From Mesostigma viride (lineage: Eukaryota > Streptophyta > Mesostigmatophyceae > Mesostigmatales > Mesostigmataceae), in NCBI GenBank assembly GCA_009746045.1, contig RPFO01000857.1:1-35349 (forward strand): a DNA stretch of 35,349 nucleotides, read 5' to 3'. How positions within the stretch are numbered: position 1 is the stretch's first letter; each line of letters begins with the position of its first letter. The notes below the pieces were generated by a model, which saw nothing but the letters and a program-made list of their open reading frames with translations, did no database searches and was not told the origin of the DNA. Below, one piece after another: positions 26,056 through 35,089 of the stretch. A program made the position numbers and the translations under genes.

Positions 26056-28179
26056 CTAGCTGGGCATGCTGTCGTTGAAGGCAGCGTTCATGTCGGGGTT
26101 CTCCATGTCGAAGTCCACGCCGTAGACGTAGAAGCCCCTCTTACGGTGCATGGAGTTGCGTGGGTAGGTCTTTGTGACCTTCTCGAAGACCACGCGGATG
26201 CGGAACTCGGAGAACACGTGCTTGTAGTAGTCATCGTCGAGCGTCGCCTTGAGACGCCTGTCGCGCCCCATCAGCCACTCCTGGTACTTGCGCTGGAAGA
26301 TCTCCCACGGCACGTAGAGCTCGTCGCCCCTCTCCACCCACGACACGGTGGTCAGGAAGGTCATGAGGGGTTGGTGGACTGCTGGGACTCGTTCCTCCAC
26401 GCGTGGAACTCGGGGGGAGGATCTCGTGCACCTCCCTCGCGCCCAGCTTCTGCGTGAACGCGCGGAAGGCGCGGTTGCCCTTGACGATGATCAGGCCCAT
26501 GTCACGCTCGATCTTCTTGTCCATCATGGTGTCCTGCCCCTGCGGCTTCTTGTCGAACGGGAAGATGATGAGCCGGCGAAACACGGCGCCAGCGTTGTCG
26601 CCCTTCCAGAAGGCACGGTTGCCGGCAGCCAGGAAAGGCGCCTTCCACACGGCCGACACCGCGTCCTTGTGCTTGCGCGCCATGTTAAGGCGCTCCCCGC
26701 TGACCAGCGAGAGGAACTCGGACTGGGAGAGCGAGAACGACTCGTTCAGCTCGTAGCTGTATATGGCGAACTTGTCCAGGTGCTGCGACAGGCCGAACAC
26801 CGACTCGATGTTGTTGGACACCACGCCCGCGTCTTCGCCGTACAGCAACTCGACGATCTTCACGAGCGTGGACTTGCCCGAGCCGGCTATTCCCTTGAAG
26901 TACGCCATGACGTCGTTGCCGGACAGCTCCTTGGTGTCGTACAGCATCCTGCCCACGCACAGCGCCCAGTAGGCGTTGACAACGAGGGGTCCGAACTCCT
27001 GGTCGTCCAGGATCTTGTGCACCGGCTCGACCGCGATGTCCTGCCACCCCCCCGTCTCGTAGTCACCCTTGAACTGGTCGTCCTCGAACAGGTCCAGCGG
27101 CAGGGTGATGTCGGGGAAGTACCTGCACGCGCCCACATCGTCCGACAGGTCCTCGGCCGGGTACGGATAGAAACAGTCGTCGTCCGCCTTGTATATCCCG
27201 TTATTGAACGCGAATACGTGGCGGTCGCGCGGTCGGACGGGGAAGTCGCACGTGGACGAGCAGCTGATGACCTCGATGACCTTCTTGCGCGTGCCGGCCT
27301 CGCGCGTGGCCATCCTCCACAGGACGGGTTCCTGCATGTCCGTCTCCTTCGCCACCCACTCGGTGACGGTGGTGAATCGCTCCCAGTAGTGCGTGTCGTG
27401 CCCTTCGGCGGTCTTGACGCGCCTGTAGACCCCCTCGTCCCCATCCGGACCTCTGCGCACCCCTGCCACATACCACTTGTTGGTGAGGATCACGAGCAGC
27501 TTCTGGAAATCGTTGATCTCTCCGCAGCCGCCGCTGAGCCGCACCATCATCTTCACGAGCTGCTCGCGCACCTTCGGAGATACGCGTGTCTCCATGATGC
27601 TGCAGATGCCCTCCCTCATGGTGAAAATGCGGGCACTTGCGTTGTACATCACCTCCATCATGGAGAAGTCCTGCACCTCCTCCATCCTGGCCACGACGGC
27701 GTGCAGCCTCGAAATAGCGGCCGTCATGCGCTTGTTGAGACGCTCGTAGACCCCCTCCACGTCCTGGCAGTGGTATGCGGTGTCCAGGCACTCGGACAGC
27801 TTAAATCTGAGGTCATCCTCCTCCTCCATGGCTTCGGGGGCGGGGTTGTAAAGTCCAAAAACGTCACTCAAAATGTCCGCGGGGTGCGCATCCACCACTC
27901 CAGTCTTCACCATGCGTGCAAAATCGAGGCAGCGCGCAGTGTCGTATCTCGCGACCTCCGTGATGAACCCTACCACGCTCTCTTCGTCTGCCAGGAGCCC
28001 CCTGAACTCCCGCATTGAAAAGGCGGGCTGGTCGGGTGCATCGGACGCCTGCCCCCCGCGCTGTGAGTTTTCATGGGGAATGCTGGAATGCCCAGGGGAT
28101 CCTGGCTGAGAGTGGTATCTCCGCCATTTTCGGACTCTTCGCCGACCCTCCTTCGTTTGTTTCCATTGTCTGAATCCAT
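26056..28179 (-). CDS. D5-like superfamily 3 replicative helicase
   Basis: Unwinds DNA at the viral fork as a AAA+ hexamer. The start MDSDNGNKRRRVGEE at 28179 gives a nuclear-localisation-like N-terminus; a G/C run near 28053 joins it to the main frame. Residues ~50-350 are the D5-N type region with little enzymatic signature. The ATPase: FKGIAGSGKSTLVKIVELLYG (Walker A), FAIYSYELNE (Walker B), KAPFLAAGN (motif C) and AVFRRLIIFPFD (Arg finger region). Frame breaks near 26412 and 26368, both at C runs, lead to the C-terminal winged part (VPWEIFQRKYQEWLMGRD, FEKVTKTYPRNSMHRKRGFY). With three bases restored it is 708 residues. No primase motifs occur here; the primase is the gene at 17232-18712. 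Confidence 0.88.
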
Positions 28180-28284
28180 AAATCGGACAGCCCCTGAGCG
28201 TGTGTTGCATGCACTTGTGGATGGGTGGGGGTGTGTCTTGTCTCATTCTCCATTCATTCTCCATACATATACAACACAAATTTC

Positions 28285-28545
28285 TGCAGATCTAGTCGAA
28301 CAACCGGCGACAGGGCCTTGCTGACGTGTCACCCGCAGATCTCGACCAAGATCTCTGGGTGTGTGGCTGAAGATCCGCGGGAAGATCTCAGATCTTACAC
28401 GTCACCCCCTGAAAAGATCTTGCTGACTCGCCATATGCGTCAGAGATCTCTGTCCAGTTACAGATCTCTGACTCATCGTACGGCCAGCTGAGATCTCGCC
28501 AAGATCTGTGTGACTAGACAACTGGCATGGATCTAGATCTCTTGC
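28285..28545. repeat. AGATCT-dense intergenic block
   Basis: Eleven AGATCT hexamers occur in about 260 bp without a fixed period, together with GTCAGAGATCTCTG-like palindromic contexts. No convincing gene lies between the helicase start (28179) and 28669; 28180-28284 has a TATA-like GTATATGTATGG and 28546-28668 is a plain leader. It parallels the tandem block at 20348-20531, which also holds 11 copies. Confidence 0.75.
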
Positions 28546-28668
28546 GGCGTCATCCGTCGGTTACGCCACACATGCACTTTCAAAAAAGGGGCAAGGGTAA
28601 AAGGCATTGTCACAGTCAAAAAAGACACACAATCCGCCATAGCCCCCTCCCAGTCGCCTGTTTTTCTC

Positions 28669-29648
28669 ATGGATTCCGAGATAAGGGTCCATTTCGAGGA
28701 GTGCTTTTTGCTGCAGTACGATGATGGTCTGTATTATTATTACAGGCTGAACCCTGAACTGGATGGCAAGGGCTTCCAGGTGGACACGCGTGCTACCGTG
28801 CGGGTCCGCAAGTCGGATCTAAAGTTTAACGGCCCCGAGCTCATGCACTCTCTTTCTAACGGCACCAAGCCCTTCAAGGACTTTTTGGGAGACGAACGCG
28901 TGCTCCGTTACATAAGAAAGGTGGGGGGGAGCGGGGACCCCAACGCTTTTTACAACGTTAACATCAACGGCACAACACACAAGGTGTCCAGAAATGTTAT
29001 GGATGTGTGTGACTGCCTGGGAATCTCCACACCTCCAGTGTGGATACACGCTCTGCTGGCCCAGAAGCTCGGTGAATGGGTGGAGCCGATGTGCCTGGTG
29101 TTCGCCATGAATTTGGTGGAGAAGATCGCGTGCGATAACAAGCAGAAGGTGCTCGACGACCCTCTCGGATCCCTTGCTTACCAGAACGGTTTCGAGAAGA
29201 CAGAAGACAAGGCTGTTGTGGAGGCGTCCGACGGCACCACCTATCGCCTGCCAACGGGGCGGGTGGGAGCGCGCGCAAGAGGGCGGCCAAGGAGGCATTC
29301 CAGGCACACACGGGCGAGTCGGTCAGCAACAAGGTGCAGTGCACTGACCTGGAAAGTGTGCGCGCGGAGCTGCAGATGAACGAGATGAGACGCATGTCGG
29401 ACATCAACATCAGGCAGATGGAGCGCACGGCATTGTACCACCTGACATGCGTGGAGAGCGAGACGCGCCTCAAGCGTTTCAGGCACATGCTGGACATGAT
29501 CAGGGTGTTCTACGAGTCCGAGGACAGCCCCGGTCCCATTTGCATGGATGATGACGAGGCAGCCCGCTGCAACGTCCTTTTCAAGAACGTGTTCTTTGAG
29601 GCATTCTCCGCGGGGGAGACCTTCGTGGCAAGTTCTCAGATGCACTGA
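28669..29648 (+). CDS. KilA-N domain protein (frame broken)
   Basis: About 326 residues from ATG 28669. Residues ~45-150 fit a diverged KilA-N DNA-binding domain: a strand region, TKPFKDFLGDERVLRYIRKV at the F-x-x-(W/F)-L-x-x-x-R motif, then a variable loop and VWIHALLAQKLGEWVEPMCL, the tail pattern (Y/I-x-H-x-x-L-A...W-x-x-P). A missing base near 29262-29270 joins the C-terminal half, which is helical and charged (SVRAELQMNEMRRMSDINIR; CVESETRLKRFRHMLDMIRV) and ends near FEAFSAGETFVASS. KilA-N proteins in large DNA viruses bind DNA or modify host responses; the exact role here is unknown. It follows the AGATCT-dense block. Confidence 0.6.
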
Positions 29649-29667
29649 ACAGTTCAGATCTCGGTAA

Positions 29668-29704
29668 TAATTTTAACATTGTTGTGTATTGTATAATACC
29701 AATC
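29668..29704 (+). promoter_or_regulatory. A/T-rich promoter region before the 29705 gene
   Basis: TAATAATTTTAACATTG is followed by TGTATTGTATAATACC just before ATG 29705. It is the most A/T-rich intergenic stretch in this part and contains a TATAATAC pocket. Confidence 0.4.
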
Positions 29705-30025
29705 ATGGACTCAATGGTTGCTCAAGACGCACTGTCCTCAGCCACATCCATATTCTCAACACTCGTCCCGTTCGTCCTTCTCACAGACTTCCCGACGGAC
29801 GTCCCACTCGTAAAGTCTATCATTGTGTTTGCGGGCGCTTACAGAGCCGTACCTAAAATCGATGTATCTATCTTGATAACGGGGTTGTACTTCCTCGCGC
29901 AGGCCATTTTGCCAGACATTAAGAACAAACTAGTTCCCGCGGTGAACACTAACACAGGGGCGGCAGGACAGCCGGGAGCATCACATGGCAACGTTCAGCG
30001 ACCTCCCGCCCGAGCTGGTAGATAA
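29705..30025 (+). CDS. Small membrane protein
   Basis: 106 residues from ATG 29705. Hydrophobic segments STLVPFVLLTDFPTDVPLVK, SIIVFAGAYRAV and VSILITGLYFLAQAIL suggest two to three membrane passes or re-entrant helices, followed by a basic and Gly/Pro-rich tail. The last 41 nt overlap the start of the F-box gene in another frame; a missing base could mean an earlier true end. No family recognised. Probably a virion or host-membrane protein. Confidence 0.5.
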   Translation: MDSMVAQDALSSATSIFSTLVPFVLLTDFPTDVPLVKSIIVFAGAYRAVPKIDVSILITGLYFLAQAILPDIKNKLVPAVNTNTGAAGQPGASHGNVQRPPARAGR

Positions 30026-30939
30026 GATATTCAGTTCCTTGCCCGCTGCGGACGTGTGCAGGTCCCGGGTGTCCAACGAGACCAACCAGGTGTTCAAGGA
30101 TTACTTCTCAGGGGTTCACTTTTTGACACAGGTGCCAAACGACCCGCGATTCGACGTACCGGACGACGGCGTGATGTCCGTGCTCGGACAGGTAACCAGT
30201 TACCTGAAGGTGTATGGGATCAAGAGCGTCTTGCAGTGCATGCGCAAGGTGGAAAACAGGTATTACACCATCCAGGGGATGGAGGAGACGTACATCCGGT
30301 ACGTGCTAGAGGCGGTCAACCACCTGTTCCCTCGTACGCCTACGGGTGAGCGCATCACGATCGGCACCGCGCACGACGTTTACTCCATCCCCGCCAGCCT
30401 CGAGGATGCCGGTCATCGGCGAGTGTCCAGGGAGGCGGCGGATGGTCTCAAGAAACTGCAGGAGGTGTTGTGGGGGGCGTCAGAGAACCGCGTGGGTACG
30501 CGGCCGGCACGCGTTCGTACATAACTCCCGACGATCACAAGCAGTACGCCCACATGAACGCGTGGCTGCCGTCCCTCGACGGCGGCGGCAAGCGCGTGTG
30601 TTTTGCATCGACAGCATGCACAGGATGTGGGGCGTCGTCCCGTCTCGGTCGTTCATTTGCCTCAAGGACATCGCGGTGATGGTGGACAGGCGGGGTGAGG
30701 CGTACGTGACCCAGGCATGGAACGACGCGTTCGACCTGGAGCTGACGTACTTCAACACCGACCCGATTCTCGCCATGTCGCGGTGGACGCCCGCCAACCG
30801 TTGTTTGTTCTGCAATCGCTGGCTGAATAGGCCATTCGACTGGTTCAGGCGAAGCGGCAGCGGGTGTCGCAGCAGGTACGCGAGGGGCATCGACCGTTTC
30901 AGCAACACCAGACCTGCCTTGGTGGAGGTCGACATTTGA
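29985..30939 (+). CDS. F-box-like protein with C-terminal Cys motif (frame broken twice)
   Basis: Starts ATG 29985 with FSDLPPELVDKIFSSLPAAD, the F-box consensus (LP-E-L...I-F..L...D) that docks substrates to SKP1-CUL1 ubiquitin ligases. The middle is helical without Leu-rich or WD repeats. Missing bases near 30485 and 30595 join three frames: ...VLWGASEN, then YITPDDHKQYAHMNAWLPSL, then FCIDSMHRMWGV and WNDAFDLELTYFNTDPILAM. The C-terminal RCLFCNRWLNRPFDWFRRSG followed by Cys looks like a degenerate zinc knuckle. About 318 residues after correction. A role in redirecting host ubiquitination is inference from the F-box. The RING/TRAF gene at 31674 is nearby. Confidence 0.6.
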
Positions 30940-30976
30940 CTCGTGCGGTCGAAGGATGCGTAAATATATGTGTGCC

Positions 30977-30988
30977 TACAGTGTGGTA
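30977..30988 (+). promoter_or_regulatory. TACAGTGT element before the histone-fold-like gene
   Basis: TACAGTGTGGTA abuts ATG 30989, and AAATATATG lies about 20 nt upstream. TACAGTGT also precedes the genes at 124 and 650. This supports 30989 over the in-frame ATG at 30956. Confidence 0.35.
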
Positions 30989-31663
30989 ATGTATCGTTTC
31001 ATGAAAACGGGGGTGGTGGGGCCTTACCCAACCTACGACATCAGCGAGACGGCAAAGGGCACGGTCGACGCGCTCATCTGCAACCTGCTTTCAGTCGCTT
31101 GCGAACGAGCGGGGCAGTTCGTATTGCACAATGCCGAGCAGGTGCGCGACAAACACGTGGTCGGCATCCTCCACGCGGCCTTGTTGGCGGAGACCATCAC
31201 GTACATGGAGCGCCCGTCGCTGGAGGACGAGGTGGCGGCGGTCAAACAGATCATTGACATGGGTGACCTGATGGAGGAAGACGAGTTTGACGAGGAGGAG
31301 GAGGAGTCCAGCGACGAAGAGGAGGAAGAGGAAGAAGAGGGGGATGGAACGGAGGAGGAGGAGGAGGATGGAGAGGATGGCAAGGAAGAAGAGGAAGAAG
31401 AGGGCGATGGGATGGAGGAGGACGACGGCATAGAGACGGACGCGCACGGCCTCCCCATGCCCACTTGCAAGTGCTCGCCGTGTGCCGACATGGTGACGGC
31501 GCACGTGCGGTGGGAGTTGTGGGAGCCGTCCGACCCGTTGCTGATAAACCTAAAAAGGAGCATACCTAAAATTGGAGCCACCGCGTTCGTTTCTATACTC
31601 GACAGCTCTTCCGAGGAGGAGGAGGAATCTGACAAGGATGATGAGGACAATGTTGAATGTTAA
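30989..31663 (+). CDS. Possible H2B-like histone-fold protein with long acidic region
   Basis: 224 residues from ATG 30989. Residues 1-90 (YRFMKTG..., YDISETAKGTVDALICNLLS, VACERAGQFVLHNAEQVRDK, HVVGILHAALLAE) follow the histone-fold layout: short helix, loop, 28-residue central helix with A..R-A..(V/L) spacing, loop, then a helix. The opening Tyr/Lys-rich helix and IS-x-x-A are H2B-like. After it comes an almost pure Glu/Asp tract (31276-31440), a Cys pair (CKCSPC), a short folded part and a second acidic tail. Histones of amoebal giant viruses package DNA; an acidic-tailed form could instead be a chaperone-like or decoy protein. Assignment is by pattern only. Confidence 0.4.
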   Translation: MYRFMKTGVVGPYPTYDISETAKGTVDALICNLLSVACERAGQFVLHNAEQVRDKHVVGILHAALLAETITYMERPSLEDEVAAVKQIIDMGDLMEEDEFDEEEEESSDEEEEEEEEGDGTEEEEEDGEDGKEEEEEEGDGMEEDDGIETDAHGLPMPTCKCSPCADMVTAHVRWELWEPSDPLLINLKRSIPKIGATAFVSILDSSSEEEEESDKDDEDNVEC

Positions 31664-31673
31664 ACACTCTTAA

Positions 31674-32415
31674 TTAATCATTTATCGATAAAGTGCACGT
31701 CTCGCTTTCGGCGCACCCGCACTGACACGGGAGCGGGAAAAACGATTTGCCCTGTTCGCACAGGTTCCATCGCAGCATGTTGTTATCATTGCACGTGGTC
31801 CACATGCCCATTTTCTTGCGCACGTTGTTTATTAGGTTGATGCACGGGTACACACCGAAGGGGCACGTCTCCTCGTGCTCCTTTATGGCCGCGAGGGGCA
31901 CGTGATCCTGCATCCGTCGTTCTCTAGAAAGTATTTGCACGGGAAGTAGCGGCACTCGCTCTTGTGGACGCCGACGTCCTTACGGTACACCATCTCCGTG
32001 CACCCGTACGCGCGGTTGGGACAGGCCAGCTTCTTGAATCCGCACGTGGCCGCGTGGGTGCGCAGATTGGCGTGCGTGCCCGTCGCAGGACACCCGTTAG
32101 GGGAGTAATGGCATTTCCTCAGGAGATCGCACGTCATGGAGCCGACCTTCACGTTGGGGCGGAACAGGTAGCGGTGCCAGGCCCCCCTGCACAGTATGCA
32201 CCTGCCCGACACGGACGCGGACGGCCCCCCCTGTCCTTCTGTTTCGCTATGAGCTGCTTCATGCACGGGGATCTGCACACCATGGCCTCGCACTTGCCCT
32301 CCTGCACCCGCGTGTTGCACTCTATAACGACGGGGTCGATCAGGGCGTTCAGACAGATCGAGCAGTTAAGGTCCTCGGGACTGACCACGATCTTCTGCCC
32401 GTCCACCAAGTCCAT
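31674..32415 (-). CDS. RING-type and TRAF-type zinc-finger protein, probable E3 ubiquitin ligase (frame broken twice)
   Basis: Starts ATG 32415. An N-terminal RING-like motif is CSICLNALIDPVVIECNT, with further Cys downstream after a frame change at the C run near 32223-32230, giving GRCILCRG. Then TRAF-type fingers: CHYSPNGCPATGTHANLRTH, CGFKKLACPNRAYGCTEM and CRYFPCKYFLENDGC. A second break near 31895-31905 leads to KEHEETCPFGVYPC and a Cys-rich end (CQCGCAESETC). The total after two added bases is 247 residues. It is probably a viral ubiquitin ligase with substrate-binding fingers. With the F-box gene close by, it suggests local investment in ubiquitin control. It converges on the 30989 gene. 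Confidence 0.72.
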
Positions 32416-32524
32416 GGCGTCCGCGGAGTCCGCGCCCCAGGACGAAATGTACCTGATCCCCTATTGGGGTGGCGTGATCAACGCGTATGGGAGCTTCCTG
32501 GACCACCCGGAACTAGGTGCCGAG

Positions 32525-33016
32525 CTATTCGCGCGAGACGTCAGGTGAGGACTGCTCTTCGCCACCGTCCGCGTCGTCCCGAATCTCCCCCTCTTCCAAT
32601 GGCTCTTGTCGAGCCCGGCGTCCGGTGTCCGCCTTCTGCTTCTGCCTCCTCAGTCTGGCCACCTCCTCGCCCACCTCCACGTTGCTTATGTACTCCCAGC
32701 ACTCGTGCGCTCTCTCCTCGCCCCCATCGCCCTCGAAGTAGGAAGCCAGACGCTGCAGGTAGTCCGCCTTCTTGGGCGCCGTCCTCTTCCTCGCCCTCTT
32801 AACCACGAGCCTGTCCTGCGTCCCCGAGATGTTGCAGGCGTCCACGCCGGCGGAGACCATGCTCTGGATGATGGTCCCCTCCAGATCGGTCCTGCGCTTC
32901 CTGAGAGGCAGCAGCTCCTTGCTGGCCCTTTTCATCGCGTCGTCGATCTCGATGTACTCTGACGTCATGGTCCGCATGTTGCGCCTCCAATCTTCCACCA
33001 CGAGTGCCGTGTCCAT
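32525..33016 (-). CDS. Giant-virus conserved helical protein, DUF5760-like
   Basis: 163 residues from ATG 33016. Residues 20-90 match a small viral family I recall as DUF5760: a helix with ASKELLPLRKRRTDLEGTI, then IIQSMVSAGVDACNISGTQD, then RARKRTAPKKADYLQRLASY. The C-terminal 70 residues are charged and Arg/Glu-rich. The 110 nt between this gene and the RING/TRAF start hold only a doubtful 44-codon plus-strand frame (32414-32548). Function unknown; the family is usually short and possibly structural. Confidence 0.55.
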   Translation of the reverse strand: MDTALVVEDWRRNMRTMTSEYIEIDDAMKRASKELLPLRKRRTDLEGTIIQSMVSAGVDACNISGTQDRLVVKRARKRTAPKKADYLQRLASYFEGDGGEERAHECWEYISNVEVGEEVARLRRQKQKADTGRRARQEPLEEGEIRDDADGGEEQSSPDVSRE

Positions 33017-33089
33017 CGTGCAGGTCGGGGGTCATCCTACTGGACAGCGGCGACCTTTATTTGCCCGCTATAAACGCACCGCCGCGCGG

Positions 33090-33740
33090 TCAGACGCCGA
33101 ACACGTTGGCCGATCCGGGGGCACCCCACACGTTACCGCTCGCAGTGCCCCCCGTCTCTCCCCAGATGCCCATCGAGGAGGCCGGGGCCACGGCGGGGAA
33201 GCCGTAGATGCCCCCTCCGCTCATGTCGACGGCCTGCGTGGGCAGGGTGTAGCGCGGGTCCATAAGCAGAGTGCCGTCCGTGAGCATCTGTCCGAAGGCG
33301 CCCCGGGTCGCGAGCCCTATCGTGCCCCAGTTACTGGTGCCGACGGGCGCGGGGATGTACGGCCGCAGCATCTGGATGTCCTGCACGGGGAAGTCCTTGG
33401 CATTGGACGTGATGAAGCCGACGCCCACCTTGTGGTCGTCCAGAGTGGCCCCCACGACGTCCGCCGGCTGCGGCAGTCTCTCGGCTCCGAACGCCATCTG
33501 CGAGTCGAAGGTGCTTCCGTAGTCGAGACCCATTCCCCTGGCCTTCGTGTCGATGTTGAACACGTCATAGGCGCTGGACGGGATGATGACCGACTCGGTC
33601 CCCAGGGTGTCCGCCATGGAGGATGTCAGGCTCTGGAACGCCTCGTCTCCGCAGATGGTGTCGTACACTTCCGGCCTGGACGTGACCCCGATGTACTCGT
33701 CGCTCCTGTTCATTACGGGATTGCAGCGTGAAGACATCAT
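33090..33740 (-). CDS. Unrecognised 216-residue protein, possible virion protein
   Basis: Starts at ATG 33740; an upstream TTG frame is not favoured. The sequence is rich in Gly, Ser, Thr, Pro and Ala with few Lys, for example RPYIPAPVGTSNWGTIGLAT and GGGIYGFPAVAPASSMGIWG, with no Cys cluster or membrane helix. Such low-charge beta-prone composition is common in capsid or fibre proteins, but no fold is recognised. Its 5' end is 34 nt from the SET gene stop. Confidence 0.55.
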   Translation of the reverse strand: MMSSRCNPVMNRSDEYIGVTSRPEVYDTICGDEAFQSLTSSMADTLGTESVIIPSSAYDVFNIDTKARGMGLDYGSTFDSQMAFGAERLPQPADVVGATLDDHKVGVGFITSNAKDFPVQDIQMLRPYIPAPVGTSNWGTIGLATRGAFGQMLTDGTLLMDPRYTLPTQAVDMSGGGIYGFPAVAPASSMGIWGETGGTASGNVWGAPGSANVFGV

Positions 33741-33773
33741 GGTGGCTTGTTTGGAATACAATACCCAGAGAAA

Positions 33774-35051
33774 TTAAAATGCCTGTTTCTCTCGCCACCG
33801 TTTGTACTCGTCAAACGCGTCCTTCAGCTCCTTGATGTCTCCTTTGTCGAAACCGTCCACTAGCGTGGCCGCGCGTACGTTTCGCATGTCCACTTCATCC
33901 AGCAGCAGCACGCCGGGGGGCACACACGCGCGCCTGGACCGATCGGCGCACGGTTCGCGCGTCCGTATGCGCTTGTTGGAGGCCACGATCTGTTGGAGCG
34001 CTTCCACCAGGATCAACAACGCGTCTCCCCTTTCCTTAGTCATGAAAATGTCGAGCCTGTCTTGCGCACCGGGAAGTCCTTTAGCTGCTTGCTGAAACAG
34101 GCTCATCCGCTTGCCATATCCCTTGTCGTTCTTCAGCGATGGGAAGGTACCGTCCTTCCTCACTTTGCTGCCGTCGTACGTCCACCTGATCTCCTCTCGC
34201 GGGTAGATGGGGTTGAGCACTCTGAGCCCGGGTTTGCCGCGTGGGAAGGTCGCGTTCGGCAGGACCTGCCTCCCCGTGTCGGGATCGATAGCCCCGCGCG
34301 GATCGTTTGTCATGTGAACGTAGGTCCACGGGAATATCACGCCGACGCCGCGGGGGTCGTAGGTCTCTCCGTCCTTGGTGCCAGACGTGGCGGCGCCGTG
34401 ACCGCCGTCCACAAGCCGCGGCACCGGTCGCGAGCCCCCCATACCGTCGTTGTATCGGTGACTCAGCAGCTTGTCGTCGTCGCCGATCACCGTGAGGACC
34501 GCGTGACGCAGATTGGTGAGCGGGTACCTCTCCGGGTGCTTGTCGCTGTGATCGCCCAGGATGCGTCCCGTGTACAACCCGATCGTCTTGCCGGCCGGCA
34601 AGAACTGGTCCGCGTACACCCCCAGCGCCTTTATGCTCATACCCCGCAGCATCCTGCTCTTGGCCACCAGGAGCCAGTCCACGAACTCCTTCATGCTGTC
34701 GAACCTGACCTGCACCTTGAGCCCGCCAGGTATCTTTATGTATCGCACGTCCACGATTTCCGCGTCGAACGGCGTCCACCGGTAGTTTACGGGGATGTGG
34801 TGGTTGGCTTCCATGGCCGCGAATTCTATCATGGACTGGTCCGCCTCCGCCCTCGTGGTGTTGGGATGGCTCGGCCCCGTGGATCGGTTGGTAAGCGAAA
34901 GCCCCGCGCGCTTGCGTTTCCTTTTCACCGGCGCGTGGGTTTCTGTTAACACCTCGGCGGGTCGTCCAGGGATGGAATCGATGGGATCGCCCGGCCCGTC
35001 GTAGTTAATTATTTCGTCCTCCACGGCCTTTCTAAAGGCGTCGTCTGCCAT
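33774..35051 (-). CDS. SET-domain-like lysine methyltransferase
   Basis: 425 residues from ATG 35051 (MADDAFRKAVEDEIINYDG), after GTATTTGAC; the frame is open further upstream but only through the minisatellite. Residues 40-60 are basic. The SET signature: LGVYADQFLPAGKTIGLYTG (pre-cofactor strand), RILG, then WTYVHMTNDPRGAIDPDTG with an Asn-Ala in LPNATFPRG (Asn-His-x-x-x-Asn region altered to H-x-x-N-D-P), and NPIYPREEIRWTYDG (the Glu-Glu...Tyr end). SET enzymes methylate histone or viral protein lysines; chloroviruses carry one that acts on host H3. The divergence at the NHxxN motif leaves activity uncertain. The C-terminal 130 residues are basic and helical. Confidence 0.6.
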   Translation of the reverse strand: MADDAFRKAVEDEIINYDGPGDPIDSIPGRPAEVLTETHAPVKRKRKRAGLSLTNRSTGPSHPNTTRAEADQSMIEFAAMEANHHIPVNYRWTPFDAEIVDVRYIKIPGGLKVQVRFDSMKEFVDWLLVAKSRMLRGMSIKALGVYADQFLPAGKTIGLYTGRILGDHSDKHPERYPLTNLRHAVLTVIGDDDKLLSHRYNDGMGGSRPVPRLVDGGHGAATSGTKDGETYDPRGVGVIFPWTYVHMTNDPRGAIDPDTGRQVLPNATFPRGKPGLRVLNPIYPREEIRWTYDGSKVRKDGTFPSLKNDKGYGKRMSLFQQAAKGLPGAQDRLDIFMTKERGDALLILVEALQQIVASNKRIRTREPCADRSRRACVPPGVLLLDEVDMRNVRAATLVDGFDKGDIKELKDAFDEYKRWREKQAF

Positions 35052-35089
35052 CTGCGCCGGAGTCAAATACCCCCGGCCACGTGTACCGG

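Noticed and set aside
26348-28018. 556-codon plus-strand open frame
   Set aside because: It is antisense to the D5-like helicase, which carries Walker motifs; the shadow has no recognisable motif.
124-32415. Programmed frameshifting as the reason for the broken genes
   Set aside because: More than 20 events in unrelated genes, all in one direction at G/C runs, without a common slippery site or pseudoknot, fit sequence error better.
32414-32548. 44-codon plus-strand frame between the RING/TRAF and DUF5760-like genes
   Set aside because: It is short, unsupported by a promoter element or recognisable motif, and its ATG is part of the divergent CATG.
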